Counted from the stretch's first letter, positions 24,861-34,352 are shown. The stretch is 64,000 bases of DNA from Novibacillus thermophilus (GCF_002005165.1 NZ_CP019699.1:806001-870000), one strand, 5' to 3'. A program made the numbers and translations. Notes: generated by a model not told the origin, from the letters alone.

Positions 24861-26123
24861 ATGTTTCATCAAAAGATAAAGGATTATATAAAAGAGCATC
24901 GGGAAGATTACATTGCCTTTTTGCAGAAACTCGTGCAGCAACCAAGCACAGTCGGCAACGAGTTGGGAGCCCAACAACTGTTGGCGGAGCGTTTGAAATC
25001 CCAGGGATGTGAAGTGGATATTTGGGAGCCGGATTACAGCAGATTGTCACAACATCCTTATTTCAATTCGACTCGTGCAGACTTTACAGGAAGCCCGAAT
25101 GTCGTTTCGGTCATTAAAGGGACAGGTGGCGGAAAATCGATCATTCTCAACGGACACGTCGATGTCGTCCCTGAAGGTGACCGGAATACGTGGACAGTTG
25201 AACCGTATTCGGGAGAAATCAAGGACGGGAAATTGTACGGTCGAGGATCAACCGATATGAAAGGCGGCAATTTGGCGATATTGATTGCGTTTGAAGCCTT
25301 ATGTAATCTCGGTATCCCGTTGAAAGGAGACGTCATTTTTCAAAGTGTCATAGAAGAAGAAAGTGGAGGATCGGGGACGCTGGCTTGTATCGAAAGGGGA
25401 TATCGCGCGGATGTGGCCTTAATTCCAGAACCTAGTGAAATGCGCATATTCCCGAAGCAGCAGGGTTCTGTCTGGTTCCGGGTCACAGTTGACGGACAGT
25501 CGGCGCACGGCGGGACCCGGTACGAGGGTGTCAGTGCTATTGAAAAAGGTTGGATCGTTTTTAACGAAATCATGAAACTTGAGAAAAGGCGGAATGACCG
25601 CATAACAGATCCAATGTATGCTGACAATCCGATCCCCATTCCGATCAATATTGGAAGATTTGACAGCGGTTATTTCCCTTCTGCCGTGCCGGATAGAGCG
25701 ATCATTGAAGGCAGATATGGAATTGCACCTGGCGAAACGATCGACGCGGCCAAACAAGAATTTATGCAATGCATGGCTACATTAGACCAAATCGACAGTT
25801 GGTTTACCGAGCACCCTGTACAAGTGGAATGGCCTGGACTGCGCTTACCGCCAGGTGGTATTGATTTAGAGCACCCGTTCCTTGGTGTACTCACCCAGAA
25901 CTTTAAAAACGTAACAAAAGAAGATCCGAAAATGGAAGGGTCGACGTGGGGAACGGATGGCGGCTTGTTGACGACTGTGGCCGATATCCCTTCAGTCATA
26001 TTCGGTCCGGGTACCACGCACATGGCCCATTTCACTGATGAATATGTAGAACTGGATAATATTTTTGAATGTGCTGAAATTATTGCGTTGTCGGTTATTG
26101 AGTGGTGCGGTGTTCGTATTTGA
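24861..26123 (+). CDS. M20-family deacylase/peptidase (ArgE/DapE/YodQ-like)
   Basis: A 420-residue co-catalytic zinc amidohydrolase. The metal motifs are GHVDVVPEG (~95), GRGSTDMKGG (~127) and EEESGGSGT (~162); the dimerisation 'lid' contains SAHGG. It most resembles N-formyl/acetyl-ornithine deacetylase-like proteins such as YodQ, which also sits beside a class III aminotransferase in Bacillus. The ATG at 24861 follows TGGGGTG; in-frame starts 18-21 bp upstream have none. It should free an amine from an N-acyl compound, supplying substrate to the aminotransferase. Confidence 0.87.
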   Translation: MFHQKIKDYIKEHREDYIAFLQKLVQQPSTVGNELGAQQLLAERLKSQGCEVDIWEPDYSRLSQHPYFNSTRADFTGSPNVVSVIKGTGGGKSIILNGHVDVVPEGDRNTWTVEPYSGEIKDGKLYGRGSTDMKGGNLAILIAFEALCNLGIPLKGDVIFQSVIEEESGGSGTLACIERGYRADVALIPEPSEMRIFPKQQGSVWFRVTVDGQSAHGGTRYEGVSAIEKGWIVFNEIMKLEKRRNDRITDPMYADNPIPIPINIGRFDSGYFPSAVPDRAIIEGRYGIAPGETIDAAKQEFMQCMATLDQIDSWFTEHPVQVEWPGLRLPPGGIDLEHPFLGVLTQNFKNVTKEDPKMEGSTWGTDGGLLTTVADIPSVIFGPGTTHMAHFTDEYVELDNIFECAEIIALSVIEWCGVRI

Positions 26124-26153
26124 GTACATGAATTTCAAGATGGGGTGAAAACA

Positions 26154-27584
26154 GTGAAAAAAGCGTTAATGTTTATTAATGGTGAATGGGTGGGCGATAA
26201 ACTCGATACGTTCAAAGTCGTGAACCCTGCGACTGGAGAAGTGGTAGGAACCGTTCCTTCCGGTGGTTATGAAGAAGCGGCGCAAGCCATTGAAGCTGCA
26301 GATGAAGCCTTCCCCAGCTGGTCGCAAGCGACGGCATATGAGAGAGCGACTTTCTTAAAGAAATTTCACCAGTTGATTCTGGAAAACAAAGAAGAATTAG
26401 CTCAAACGATGACATTAGAGATGGGAAAACCGATCAAAGAGTCAAGGGGGGAAGTGGAATACGCTGCAACATTTATTGAGTGGTTTGCCGAAGAAAGCAA
26501 GCGGGTGTACGGAGAAACGGTTCCGTCACATGTGCAAAATAAACGACTTAACGTTTGGAAGAAACCGGTCGGAGTTGTGGCGGCTATTACCCCGTGGAAC
26601 TTTCCGGCTGCCATGCTCACGCGCAAAATGGGACCAGCCCTTGCGGCGGGGTGTACGGTCGTTGTTAAACCTTCGAGTGAAAGCCCTTTAACAGCCGTTA
26701 AACTGTTAGAACTGTGTGAGCAAGCTGGTTTCCCCAAGGGCGTCGTCAACCTTGTGACGGGATCCTCCTCCAAGATTGGGAAAGCCATCATGGAAAACAG
26801 AAAAGTCCGTAAAATTACGTTTACTGGTTCGACTGAAGTTGGGAAAACGTTGATCAGACAGAGTGCCGATCAAGTCAAGCGGTTGTCCCTGGAACTCGGT
26901 GGGCATGCCCCGATGATTGTCTTTGATGATGCTAATTTAGATGTTGCTGTAAAAGCTGTCATCGCTTCGAAGTTTAGAAATACCGGACAAACGTGCATTT
27001 GTGGTAACCGCATATATGTTCAGTCGGGAATATACGAATCATTTTTGGAGAAATTTGCCGATAGCGTGAATCAATTGACAGTTGGTAATGGGATGGGAGA
27101 AGAAGTGGATATCGGTCCTTTAATTAATCACGCGGCATTGGAAAAAGTCGAACATCACGTCCAAGATGCCCTTCATAAAGGGGCTGCACTTGTAACGGGA
27201 GGAGAAAAAATCTTGAATGAAGGAGGCGGCATTTATTATACGCCCACCGTTTTGAAAGATGTCAATAAAACCATGATCGTGATGGAGGAAGAGACGTTTG
27301 GCCCTGTCGCACCCATTCAGAAATTTGAATCTGAGGAGGAGGTGATCGCGTTGGCCAATGATACACCGTATGGTTTAGCGGCATATGTCTTTACAGAAAA
27401 TGTAGCCAGGGGAACGCGCGTCATTGAACAACTGGACTTTGGCATCGTTGGTTGGAATGACGGGACTCCTTCTGCCGCCCAAATTCCATTCGGAGGGATG
27501 AAGGAGAGCGGTATCGGCAGAGAAGGGGGACATGAGGGGATTGAGGCGTTCCTGGAAACTCAGTATGTATCAATAGGGATTTAA
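26154..27584 (+). CDS. gabD: Aldehyde dehydrogenase (succinate-semialdehyde dehydrogenase-like)
   Basis: A 476-residue NAD(P)-dependent dehydrogenase. ITPWNFPAAMLTRKMGPALA, GSTEVGK, the general base in ELGGHAPMIVFDDANL and the nucleophile in NTGQTCICGNRIYV are all intact, with the pattern of succinate-semialdehyde dehydrogenases. The GTG at 26154 follows GGGGTG. It would oxidise the semialdehyde made by the preceding aminotransferase, delivering succinate or a related dicarboxylate to the TCA cycle. Confidence 0.9.
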   Translation: MKKALMFINGEWVGDKLDTFKVVNPATGEVVGTVPSGGYEEAAQAIEAADEAFPSWSQATAYERATFLKKFHQLILENKEELAQTMTLEMGKPIKESRGEVEYAATFIEWFAEESKRVYGETVPSHVQNKRLNVWKKPVGVVAAITPWNFPAAMLTRKMGPALAAGCTVVVKPSSESPLTAVKLLELCEQAGFPKGVVNLVTGSSSKIGKAIMENRKVRKITFTGSTEVGKTLIRQSADQVKRLSLELGGHAPMIVFDDANLDVAVKAVIASKFRNTGQTCICGNRIYVQSGIYESFLEKFADSVNQLTVGNGMGEEVDIGPLINHAALEKVEHHVQDALHKGAALVTGGEKILNEGGGIYYTPTVLKDVNKTMIVMEEETFGPVAPIQKFESEEEVIALANDTPYGLAAYVFTENVARGTRVIEQLDFGIVGWNDGTPSAAQIPFGGMKESGIGREGGHEGIEAFLETQYVSIGI

Positions 27585-27608
27585 GAAAAAAACGGGAGGA
27601 ACAAGGGC

Positions 27609-28661
27609 ATGAAAAAATGCAGGGTTTTATTTTCTAAATTAATATTGGTGCTATTGTTAGTAGCGTGGTTAAGTGCATGTGGCCAGTCAGCTAGTGAAAG
27701 CAGTCAAGAGTCCGACGCGCCGTCCGAAGAAAACACATCGTCAGAAAAGTATAAGATATCAGTCGCACACACTGTTCCTGAAACGGGGTCCACTCATTTA
27801 GGAATGGAAAAGTTTGAAGAACTTGTGGAAACAAATTCAGATGGACAAATTGAGGTTGAGATTTATCCAAACGGTCAGCTTTACGCTTCTGAACGGGAAG
27901 CTATCGAAGCCGTTCAAGCTGGTTTGATAGAGATGACAGTGACGGCATCAGCGCCTGTTGCAGGGTTTAAGAGCGAATTTTTGGCTTTAGATTTACCGTT
28001 TTTATTCTCTGATCATGAGACAGCTTATGAAGCGTTAGACGGCGAACTAGGACAAAAGTTGCTGGATCTTCTACCTGATGTCGGTTTAAGAGGTTTGGGC
28101 TACGGTGAAACGGGAATGAGGCAATTTACGAACAGCCAACATCCGATCGAAAAGCCGGAAGACTTTAACGGACTAAAAATACGTACGATGGAAAACCAAG
28201 TACAAATCGAGACGTTTAATGCATTAGGTGCTACAGCTGAACCGTTTGCGTTTGGGGAATTATACAGTGCGTTACAACAAAATGTATTCGATGGGATGGA
28301 CAACCCGCTCAACTTGATCCATCAGATGAAGTTTTATGAGGTACAAGATTACTTGACGGTAAGCAACCATTCGTATACTGCGACGGTAGCTTTCATAAAC
28401 GATAACTTTTTCACTCAATTACCTGAGGAATTACAAGGCGTTGTTCAAGATGCTGCACTAGAAGCTCTAGATTACCAACGTGGCCTTGCCAGACAACAAG
28501 ATGACGAAGGTTTGGAAGTGATTAATGAAAACATGGAAATTAATGAACTAACCCCAGAACAACGGAATACGTTTATTGAGGCACTGGAACCGGTGTACTC
28601 CAGTTTTGAGGAAGAAATCGGCGCCGAAATCCTTGAGCTTGCGCGTTCGTATCAGAAATAA
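27609..28661 (+). CDS. TRAP transporter solute-binding lipoprotein (DctP)
   Basis: A 350-residue extracytoplasmic receptor. Its signal peptide ends in LSAC, followed by a Ser/Glu-rich linker. The DctP fold is clear: AHTVPETGSTHLGMEKFEEL, EAVQAGLIEMTV and the carboxylate-binding Arg region LKIRTMENQVQ. It captures the substrate, usually an organic acid or carboxylated compound, for the two membrane subunits that follow. GGGAGG precedes the ATG. Confidence 0.93.
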   Translation: MKKCRVLFSKLILVLLLVAWLSACGQSASESSQESDAPSEENTSSEKYKISVAHTVPETGSTHLGMEKFEELVETNSDGQIEVEIYPNGQLYASEREAIEAVQAGLIEMTVTASAPVAGFKSEFLALDLPFLFSDHETAYEALDGELGQKLLDLLPDVGLRGLGYGETGMRQFTNSQHPIEKPEDFNGLKIRTMENQVQIETFNALGATAEPFAFGELYSALQQNVFDGMDNPLNLIHQMKFYEVQDYLTVSNHSYTATVAFINDNFFTQLPEELQGVVQDAALEALDYQRGLARQQDDEGLEVINENMEINELTPEQRNTFIEALEPVYSSFEEEIGAEILELARSYQK

Positions 28662-28695
28662 TTTTCAGCTTTTTTTGAGGGGATGACTGTAAGTT

Positions 28696-29184
28696 ATGAG
28701 TGTTGGAAAAGTGAACTGGAAGAAGCTGTTAGATGAGCACATCGAAGAAGTGATTCTCGTTTTGACGATGACCGTTATGGTCGTCGTCATCTTTGCCCAG
28801 TCTTCTTCCAGATTACTATTTAATTCTGCGGTAAGCTGGGGCTCAGAACTGGCTCGCTATCTCCATATTTGGCAAATATGGATAGGGGCCAGTCTTGCCA
28901 TTCGTAAGGGGAACCACGTCCGGGTAGATATTGTAGTGAAAAAGTTCCCGAAAAAAATTGTGCTTTACTTAAACCTATTGGCATTGTTGTGTTGGTTTGG
29001 GTTTGCTGTATTTTTAGCCATTTCGGGGATGAACTTTGTTTTCCGTATGATGGATAGCGGACAGACAAGTGCCGCTATGCAACTACCGATGTGGATGGCC
29101 TATATTGCGATCCCTTTGGCGGGGTTGTTAATGGCGATCCGTTTGGTTCAACAAATTTATTTTCTGTTCAAGGGTGAAAAATAA
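28696..29184 (+). CDS. TRAP transporter small permease (DctQ)
   Basis: A 162-residue membrane protein with four helices. The DctQ motif is present in ELARYLHIWQIWIGASLAIRKGNHVRVD, where the RKGNH loop is diagnostic. It bridges the binding protein and the large permease. It lies 34 bp after dctP and 47 bp before dctM. Confidence 0.93.
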   Translation: MSVGKVNWKKLLDEHIEEVILVLTMTVMVVVIFAQSSSRLLFNSAVSWGSELARYLHIWQIWIGASLAIRKGNHVRVDIVVKKFPKKIVLYLNLLALLCWFGFAVFLAISGMNFVFRMMDSGQTSAAMQLPMWMAYIAIPLAGLLMAIRLVQQIYFLFKGEK

Positions 29185-29231
29185 TTTACGATTTACACTT
29201 CAGTTTGTTTCCGATATGAGGAGGCTTTCAT

Positions 29232-30512
29232 GTGGTCACCTTAGTCTTGTTTGCTGCTTTTTTTCTATTGGTTTTCATCGGTGTACCGATTGCGTTATCC
29301 CTCGGTTTATCTTCGCTAATTACGATCGTATTCACAACGGATTTATCACCTGACATCATCGTTCAAAAGGCGTTTGCCTCTCTAGATTCGTATCCTTTAC
29401 TGGCCATCCCCCTTTTTATTCTCGCCGGGGAATTAATGAGCGGGGGCGGTATTTCCAAAAGATTATTAAATTTAGCTAATGTGTTAGTCGGATACATCGT
29501 TGGAGGCCTGGCGATGGCCACCGTAGTGGCAAGTATGTTTTTTGCTGCGATATCAGGGTCAGGTCCTGCCACTGTTGCAGCCATTGGATCATTTATGATA
29601 CCGGAAATGAAACATCGTCATTACGCTCCAGGGTTTGCTGCAGCAATTACAGCGGCAGCCGGTTCACTCGGTGTCTTAATCCCACCCAGTATCCCGTTTG
29701 TCATGTACGGGGTGGTAGGAAGTGTGTCCATCGGGGCAATGTTCTTGGCAGGCCTCGTTCCTGGTCTAGTCCTCGGCTTATGTTTGCTTATCGTTTCATA
29801 CGTGACCGCGAAGAAAAATCATTACGTCGGATCTGGCATGAGACCGACTTTCAAGGATGTATTACAAGCCATTAATGAAGCGAAGTTAGCTTTATTGATA
29901 CCCGTCATCATTTTGGGCGGCATTTACAGTGGGTTATTTTCCGCGACTGAATCAGCAGCTATTGCAGCAGTTTATGCTTTCATTATAGGTGTATTCGTTT
30001 ACAAAGAGTTTACTTGGAAAGGTTTATACCGGAGTATAGCTTCAGCTGCTTTAACGAATGCTGCAACAGTCATTATCATCGGTTTTTCGATATCGTTTGC
30101 CTATCTCATGACTCGGGAAAGAGTGCCTTCCGTCATCGCCGATTTTATAACAGGCATTTCTGATAGCCCAATTATGATTATGATTATCGTTAATTTGTTT
30201 TTATTAATTGTCGGCATGTTTATCGACACAATATCGGCTATTATCATTTTAACCCCTATTCTGTTGCCTGTCGTCACGGGTGTTGGAATTGATCCAATTC
30301 ATTTTGGTGTGATTTTGGTGACCAATCTCGCCATCGGGTTTGTGACGCCACCGCTAGGTGTGAACTTGTTCGTTGCCACAGGTATTGGAAAAGTGCCGTT
30401 TGAAACCATTTCAAAAGCGATGGTCCCCATACTATTGTCGATGCTCGTCGCATTATTGGTTATCACATATGTTCCGCCTTTATCCACGTATATTCCCAGT
30501 TTGGGGAAATAA
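29232..30512 (+). CDS. TRAP transporter large permease (DctM)
   Basis: A 426-residue membrane protein with about twelve helices that catalyses sodium-driven uptake. GVPIALSLGLSSL, FFAAISGSGPATVAAIG, GVLIPPSIPFVMYG and GFVTPPLGVNLFVATGI are the family's typical loops. The GTG at 29232 is right: the overlapping ATG at 29230 opens a frame that stops after four codons. GAGGAGG is upstream. Its stop lies only 8 bp before the target duplication of an insertion sequence. Confidence 0.94.
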   Translation: MVTLVLFAAFFLLVFIGVPIALSLGLSSLITIVFTTDLSPDIIVQKAFASLDSYPLLAIPLFILAGELMSGGGISKRLLNLANVLVGYIVGGLAMATVVASMFFAAISGSGPATVAAIGSFMIPEMKHRHYAPGFAAAITAAAGSLGVLIPPSIPFVMYGVVGSVSIGAMFLAGLVPGLVLGLCLLIVSYVTAKKNHYVGSGMRPTFKDVLQAINEAKLALLIPVIILGGIYSGLFSATESAAIAAVYAFIIGVFVYKEFTWKGLYRSIASAALTNAATVIIIGFSISFAYLMTRERVPSVIADFITGISDSPIMIMIIVNLFLLIVGMFIDTISAIIILTPILLPVVTGVGIDPIHFGVILVTNLAIGFVTPPLGVNLFVATGIGKVPFETISKAMVPILLSMLVALLVITYVPPLSTYIPSLGK

Positions 30513-30520
30513 ATCAATTG

Positions 30521-30527
30521 TTAGTAA
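30521..30527 (+). repeat. Target-site duplication, left copy (TTAGTAA)
   Basis: TTAGTAA lies directly outside the left terminal inverted repeat of the IS element. The identical heptamer follows the right end at 32061-32067. Confidence 0.8.
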
Positions 30528-32060
30528 CTCAACTTTCGCAGCTCAATTTTGGTAAATAAGCCTTGATATAATTAGGCAAAACTACAATCCATTTACGTAA
30601 TTGACTTTCGATGAATTTTTTAATCTTTTGATTTACATTTTGAAGTGCATCTTCAAGAATTTCAATGAGTAGTTGAAGTGCAAAGGCCCAATCTAGTTCA
30701 TCGATTTCATCACAAAGTTCATAAAAAATGCCGCCTAATGTTCGATAATCTGTACTTACTCGGTTTTGCCAAGACAAAACAATGTACCTTGTAAACACAA
30801 TAGTGGTATGGCTGATCATGGAATCATAAGATCTTCCTTGGAACTCTTTTTGGAGTTTCAATAAGGATTTGACTGTTTTGAAGAATACTTCAATATCCCA
30901 ACGTATCCCATAAATACGAATGATTTCTTGATCCGATAAAGTACAGTCTGTACTCAAAATAGCTAGCCACTGTCTCTTTTTATTACGATTACGGATAAAT
31001 ACCACTTTAACAGGTACGCCATTTGCCATCGTTGTGTGAATAGAGCGCAAAATACCCTTTTGATGTTGTGATGGTTTAGCTGTTTGGTATAGTTTTTTTA
31101 GGCTCACCCATTCACCGTTCACTTGATATCTTTGTTTTGTATCCTTCACCATTCCAATAACATCCAACCCTTGATCCACAATGGACTTGATCAAAGGCTG
31201 TTGGGTAAACCATGTATCCATTAAAACGTATGAGGCATCGATTCCTTGAGAAAGTGCCCGTTTAATCATATTGGGAATAACTTCCGGCGCTTTTTGTAAA
31301 GCTTCGACACGCCGCTTATAACCGGATGTACGCTTATCGATTCGGTTATCAATCCCATTGATTTGGGAATTCGTAGAGCTTAATAAAGCAAAATCAATAG
31401 GCAAAAATGTAGCACCATCTGACCAGCCGAGTGTAAGCATACGAAATCCTTTGTAATAACGCATTTTTTGAGAAGAATGATCGAAACAGCGAGCAAGCAG
31501 TTCAACCTTTTTACTGCGATTTCGTTCATAAGATGAGTCGTCCACGATCAGCACTTTCGGACGGTCGTGTCTCGTTAAACTACTTACCTTCATAATGGTG
31601 AAAGTACTCAAAACAAGTAAAAACCTGCGCCAATTGTATTGAGGGTTATTTAAGAAGCGATAAATAGCGTTTTTTTCCGGCAAATCTTTAGCTTTTTTAC
31701 TTTGAAGAAGTCGAAACAAATTTTTGCCTTCAAAAACCAAACTAAAAACTAGCTGGAATAAATAGGCGCAGGAATAACCGAAACCCTTGTTAATTCCCAC
31801 TTTCCTTAAATATTTTAAGATTTCAAGTTCATCAAATATAGCTTTTACTTCTTTTGGTAGTTGATTGTTCAGTCTGTTATTCGTTATCATAATAAGAGAC
31901 ACCTCACCTGCTTTTGGTAATGTTTTTTCTGGACAATTAAACTATACCAAAAGTTGAGGTGTTTTTTTTTGCAAATTTTTATGTCAAGAAGTATTCGAAA
32001 CAACCAACAAACCCATTAACCGTAAGGCTTAGAAATCCAATTTACTGTGAGAAAGTTGAG
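30528..32060 (-). mobile_element. IS4-family insertion sequence, 1533 bp, apparently intact
   Basis: The left end CTCAACTTTC (30528-30537) is matched by GAAAGTTGAG (32051-32060) as a perfect 10-bp inverted repeat. The similarity continues imperfectly inward (GCA and TCA). Both ends are flanked by TTAGTAA. It carries one complete transposase on the minus strand, opposite to the surrounding operon. The exact duplication and intact frame point to a recent insertion. Confidence 0.88.
30529..31890 (-). CDS. IS4-family DDE transposase
   Basis: A 453-residue transposase. The catalytic motifs are VLIVDDSSYERNRSKKVELL (first Asp), YVLMDTWFTQQPLIKSI (second Asp) and the YREK-like IRWDIEVFFKTVKSLLKLQKEF (Glu). 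The ATG at 31890 has GAGGTG 9 bases upstream; an in-frame GTG 12 bp earlier is less well placed. The stop codon lies inside the left inverted repeat, so the gene fills the element. The AT-rich codon use differs from the flanking operon, consistent with acquisition. Confidence 0.93.
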   Translation of the reverse strand: MITNNRLNNQLPKEVKAIFDELEILKYLRKVGINKGFGYSCAYLFQLVFSLVFEGKNLFRLLQSKKAKDLPEKNAIYRFLNNPQYNWRRFLLVLSTFTIMKVSSLTRHDRPKVLIVDDSSYERNRSKKVELLARCFDHSSQKMRYYKGFRMLTLGWSDGATFLPIDFALLSSTNSQINGIDNRIDKRTSGYKRRVEALQKAPEVIPNMIKRALSQGIDASYVLMDTWFTQQPLIKSIVDQGLDVIGMVKDTKQRYQVNGEWVSLKKLYQTAKPSQHQKGILRSIHTTMANGVPVKVVFIRNRNKKRQWLAILSTDCTLSDQEIIRIYGIRWDIEVFFKTVKSLLKLQKEFQGRSYDSMISHTTIVFTRYIVLSWQNRVSTDYRTLGGIFYELCDEIDELDWAFALQLLIEILEDALQNVNQKIKKFIESQLRKWIVVLPNYIKAYLPKLSCES

Positions 32061-32067
32061 TTAGTAA
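32061..32067 (+). repeat. Target-site duplication, right copy (TTAGTAA)
   Basis: A second copy of the heptamer, immediately after the right inverted repeat. Removing the IS plus one copy would leave the TRAP permease stop about 50 bp from the next gene. Confidence 0.8.
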
Positions 32068-32109
32068 TAAGCTTTCGATGCACTTGATCATGGAAAGGAG
32101 ACAATAGTG

Positions 32110-33177
32110 ATGAAAGTATACGACATTGCTGTGATTCCCGGGGATGGGATAGGGAAGGAAACTGTCCCCGTGGGGCAGAAAGTGATGGAAACCGTTGCAG
32201 ACATTCACGGTGGCTTGAAGTTTAATTGGCACTCATTTGATTGGGGGTGTGAGTACTATCTCAAAAAAGGCCGGATGATGCCCGATGACGGGATCAAGAC
32301 ATTATCCCAGTTTCATCACATTTTCCTCGGTGCTGTCGGTAATCCCCAGGTACCTGACCACATTTCGCTATGGGGATTGTTAATTCCGATACGTCGGCAG
32401 TTCCAACAGTATATCAACTTAAGACCTGTTCAAGTGCTCAGAGGTTTGACTTCTCCCCTTAAACAGGTAGATGCGACCATCAAATTTATTATTGTACGCG
32501 AAAACACTGAGGGTGAGTATTCTAGTGTCGGCGGGATTGTCAATAGGGGATTGGAGAGCGGTGAAACGGCACTTCAAGTCTCTTCTTTTTCTCGTACAGG
32601 GTGTGAACGTGTCATTCGATATGCGTTTGAACGGGCTAAACAAACGGAGCGCAAACGATTAGTCGCGGCTACTAAGTCGAACGGCATCATACATACGATG
32701 CCTTTTTGGGACCGTATTTTTAAAGAGATTGCGGCCGAATATCCCGACGTTGATGCCGAATTGACCCACGTAGACGCACTGGCAGCCAAGATGATACTGA
32801 AACCGCAGGCGTATGATGTCATTGTGGCTTCGAATTTATTCGGAGACATTTTGTCCGATCTCGGGGGTGCCGTTATGGGGAGTATCGGTATTGCACCTTC
32901 TGCCAATTTAAATCCTGAAGGACGCTATCCTTCCATGTTTGAGCCGGTACACGGCTCGGCTCCAGACATTTCGGGTAAAAGTATTGCCAATCCCCTTGGG
33001 CAAGTGTGGACAGCGTGTTTGTTATTGGAGCACATCGGGGAATACTCGTTAGCCCGACGCGTGCTTGACGTTGTCCAGGACTTGCTGGAAGAACGGATTG
33101 TAACGCCGGATTTGGGTGGAAGATATAAGACGAAAGATGTGGAACACGCATTGATCACGCGGCTGAAAAACGTATAG
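32110..33177 (+). CDS. Tartrate dehydrogenase/decarboxylase-like (isopropylmalate dehydrogenase superfamily)
   Basis: A 355-residue NAD-dependent beta-decarboxylating dehydrogenase. IPGDGIGKE, the substrate loop RENTEGEYSSVGG, the metal-binding NLFGDILSDL and the NAD-binding EPVHGSAPDISG are complete. The ENTEGEYSS form and the short length match the TtuC/YcsA branch (tartrate or malate type) better than LeuB or Icd. The ATG has AAAGGAG 9 bases upstream. Before the IS inserted it was probably the last gene of the catabolic operon, acting on the hydroxydicarboxylate brought in or made by it. Confidence 0.85.
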   Translation: MKVYDIAVIPGDGIGKETVPVGQKVMETVADIHGGLKFNWHSFDWGCEYYLKKGRMMPDDGIKTLSQFHHIFLGAVGNPQVPDHISLWGLLIPIRRQFQQYINLRPVQVLRGLTSPLKQVDATIKFIIVRENTEGEYSSVGGIVNRGLESGETALQVSSFSRTGCERVIRYAFERAKQTERKRLVAATKSNGIIHTMPFWDRIFKEIAAEYPDVDAELTHVDALAAKMILKPQAYDVIVASNLFGDILSDLGGAVMGSIGIAPSANLNPEGRYPSMFEPVHGSAPDISGKSIANPLGQVWTACLLLEHIGEYSLARRVLDVVQDLLEERIVTPDLGGRYKTKDVEHALITRLKNV

Positions 33178-33265
33178 ATCGTTCCCCTGTGCCCCTTTGC
33201 TTCACGCATTATTATTTGAAATAATACTGATGAACAGGATTTTATGTCAAAAGGGGGATGCTGAG

Positions 33266-33909
33266 GTGAACGTGTTCGTTGTAGGAGCCAACGGGCAGAT
33301 CGGACGACACCTCGTACGGTTGTTAAGAGAAAGCGAACGACATACAGTGAGAGCGATGGTGCGGAAGGAGGAGCAAGCCGAATCTTTGCGGCAATCGGGG
33401 GTAGACGTTGCCGTTAGAAATCTGGAAGGCCGTGTTGATGAGATTGCGGATGCGGCTAAAGGGTGCGACGCCGTCGTGTTTACAGCAGGTTCCGGCGGGC
33501 ACACGGGGCAGATAAAACGCTGTTAGTCGATCTCGATGGGGCAGTGAAGACGATGGAGGCGGCTGAAAAGGCGGGGATTCAAAGGTTTGTCATGGTGAGT
33601 GCCCTGCAAGCGCACCGGAGGGAAAACTGGAATGAACGCATCAAACATTATTACGTGGCGAAACATTATGCCGACAAAATGTTGGAGCGAACCAGTTTGA
33701 CGTATACAATTGTCCGTCCTGGCGGGTTGCGAAACGAACCGGGAACGGGGCTGGTCTCGGCAGCTGAAAACTTGAAAAGGGGAACAGTGCCGCGGGAAGA
33801 TGTGGCCCGGACGATTTTAGTCGCCTTGGACGAAAAATCGACGTATTACCGTGGCTTTGACCTCGTTTCCGGCGACACTCCGATTCCTGAGGCGTTAAAA
33901 TCCATTTAA
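33266..33909 (+). pseudogene. NAD(P)-binding atypical SDR (YhfK-like), one-base frameshift
   Basis: The first frame encodes VNVFVVGANGQIGRHLVRLL (Rossmann GxxGxxG) through CDAVVFTAGSGGHTG. The second carries DKTLLVDLDGAVKTMEAAEK, then GIQRFVMVSALQ and YTIVRPGGL. They join if one G is added to the GGGG at 33505-33508, giving a ~215-residue protein of normal length. The GTG at 33266 has AGGGGG upstream. Several genes here show the same single-base loss, so the frameshift may be a consensus error. The function would be NADPH-dependent reduction of an unknown metabolite. Confidence 0.85.
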
Positions 33910-34042
33910 CTGGATCCATTGCGAAAAAAGGAGGTCATGCGTTTCTCTGTTAGATTTTTTGACAGGATAGGCAACAAGGAGCGGCATCTTTTGTAACATA
34001 GTGTATAGAACCATTGTCTCGCAATTAGAGGGGGAGAAACAT

Positions 34043-34327
34043 TTGCGTGTTTCTGACTGGGTTTACGTTTCGCACGACGGGGTGAGGATAACAGGGTTTA
34101 TTGTAGAAATTTGGGAAGCGGTCGTCAAAATACGCATTACAGATCCCAAAAACCGGGGCAATGTGTTAATGGTGAAAAAAAGCGATATTCAAGAAGCGAA
34201 ACACGCCCTTCACTCTCAGGACATTCGATCTCTCATTGATCTGGCCCTTGAATTGAAAGACGAGGAATGGTTTAACCAGTTAGTTCGTGAGTTAAGGAAA
34301 CGGAACGAGCTAGAAAAAACGACGTAA
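34043..34327 (+). CDS. IDEAL-domain protein
   Basis: A 94-residue protein. The N-terminal ~50 residues form a small beta domain (LRVSDWVYVSHDGVRITGFIVE), and the C-terminal SLIDLALELKDEEWFNQLVREL matches the IDEAL motif of Bacillales proteins. The motif's role is unknown. TTG at 34043 is chosen because AGGGGGAG lies 6-7 bases upstream; the open frame before it has no ribosome site. A terminator follows. Confidence 0.78.
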   Translation: MRVSDWVYVSHDGVRITGFIVEIWEAVVKIRITDPKNRGNVLMVKKSDIQEAKHALHSQDIRSLIDLALELKDEEWFNQLVRELRKRNELEKTT

Positions 34328-34352
34328 TACGGGTCTACGGTTTGCTTTACAC

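Noticed and set aside
33930-33998. Short frame MRFSVRFFDRIGNKERHLL with AAAGGAGG before it
   Set aside because: The ribosome site is only 2-3 bases from the ATG and the 19-codon product resembles nothing; it is probably chance.
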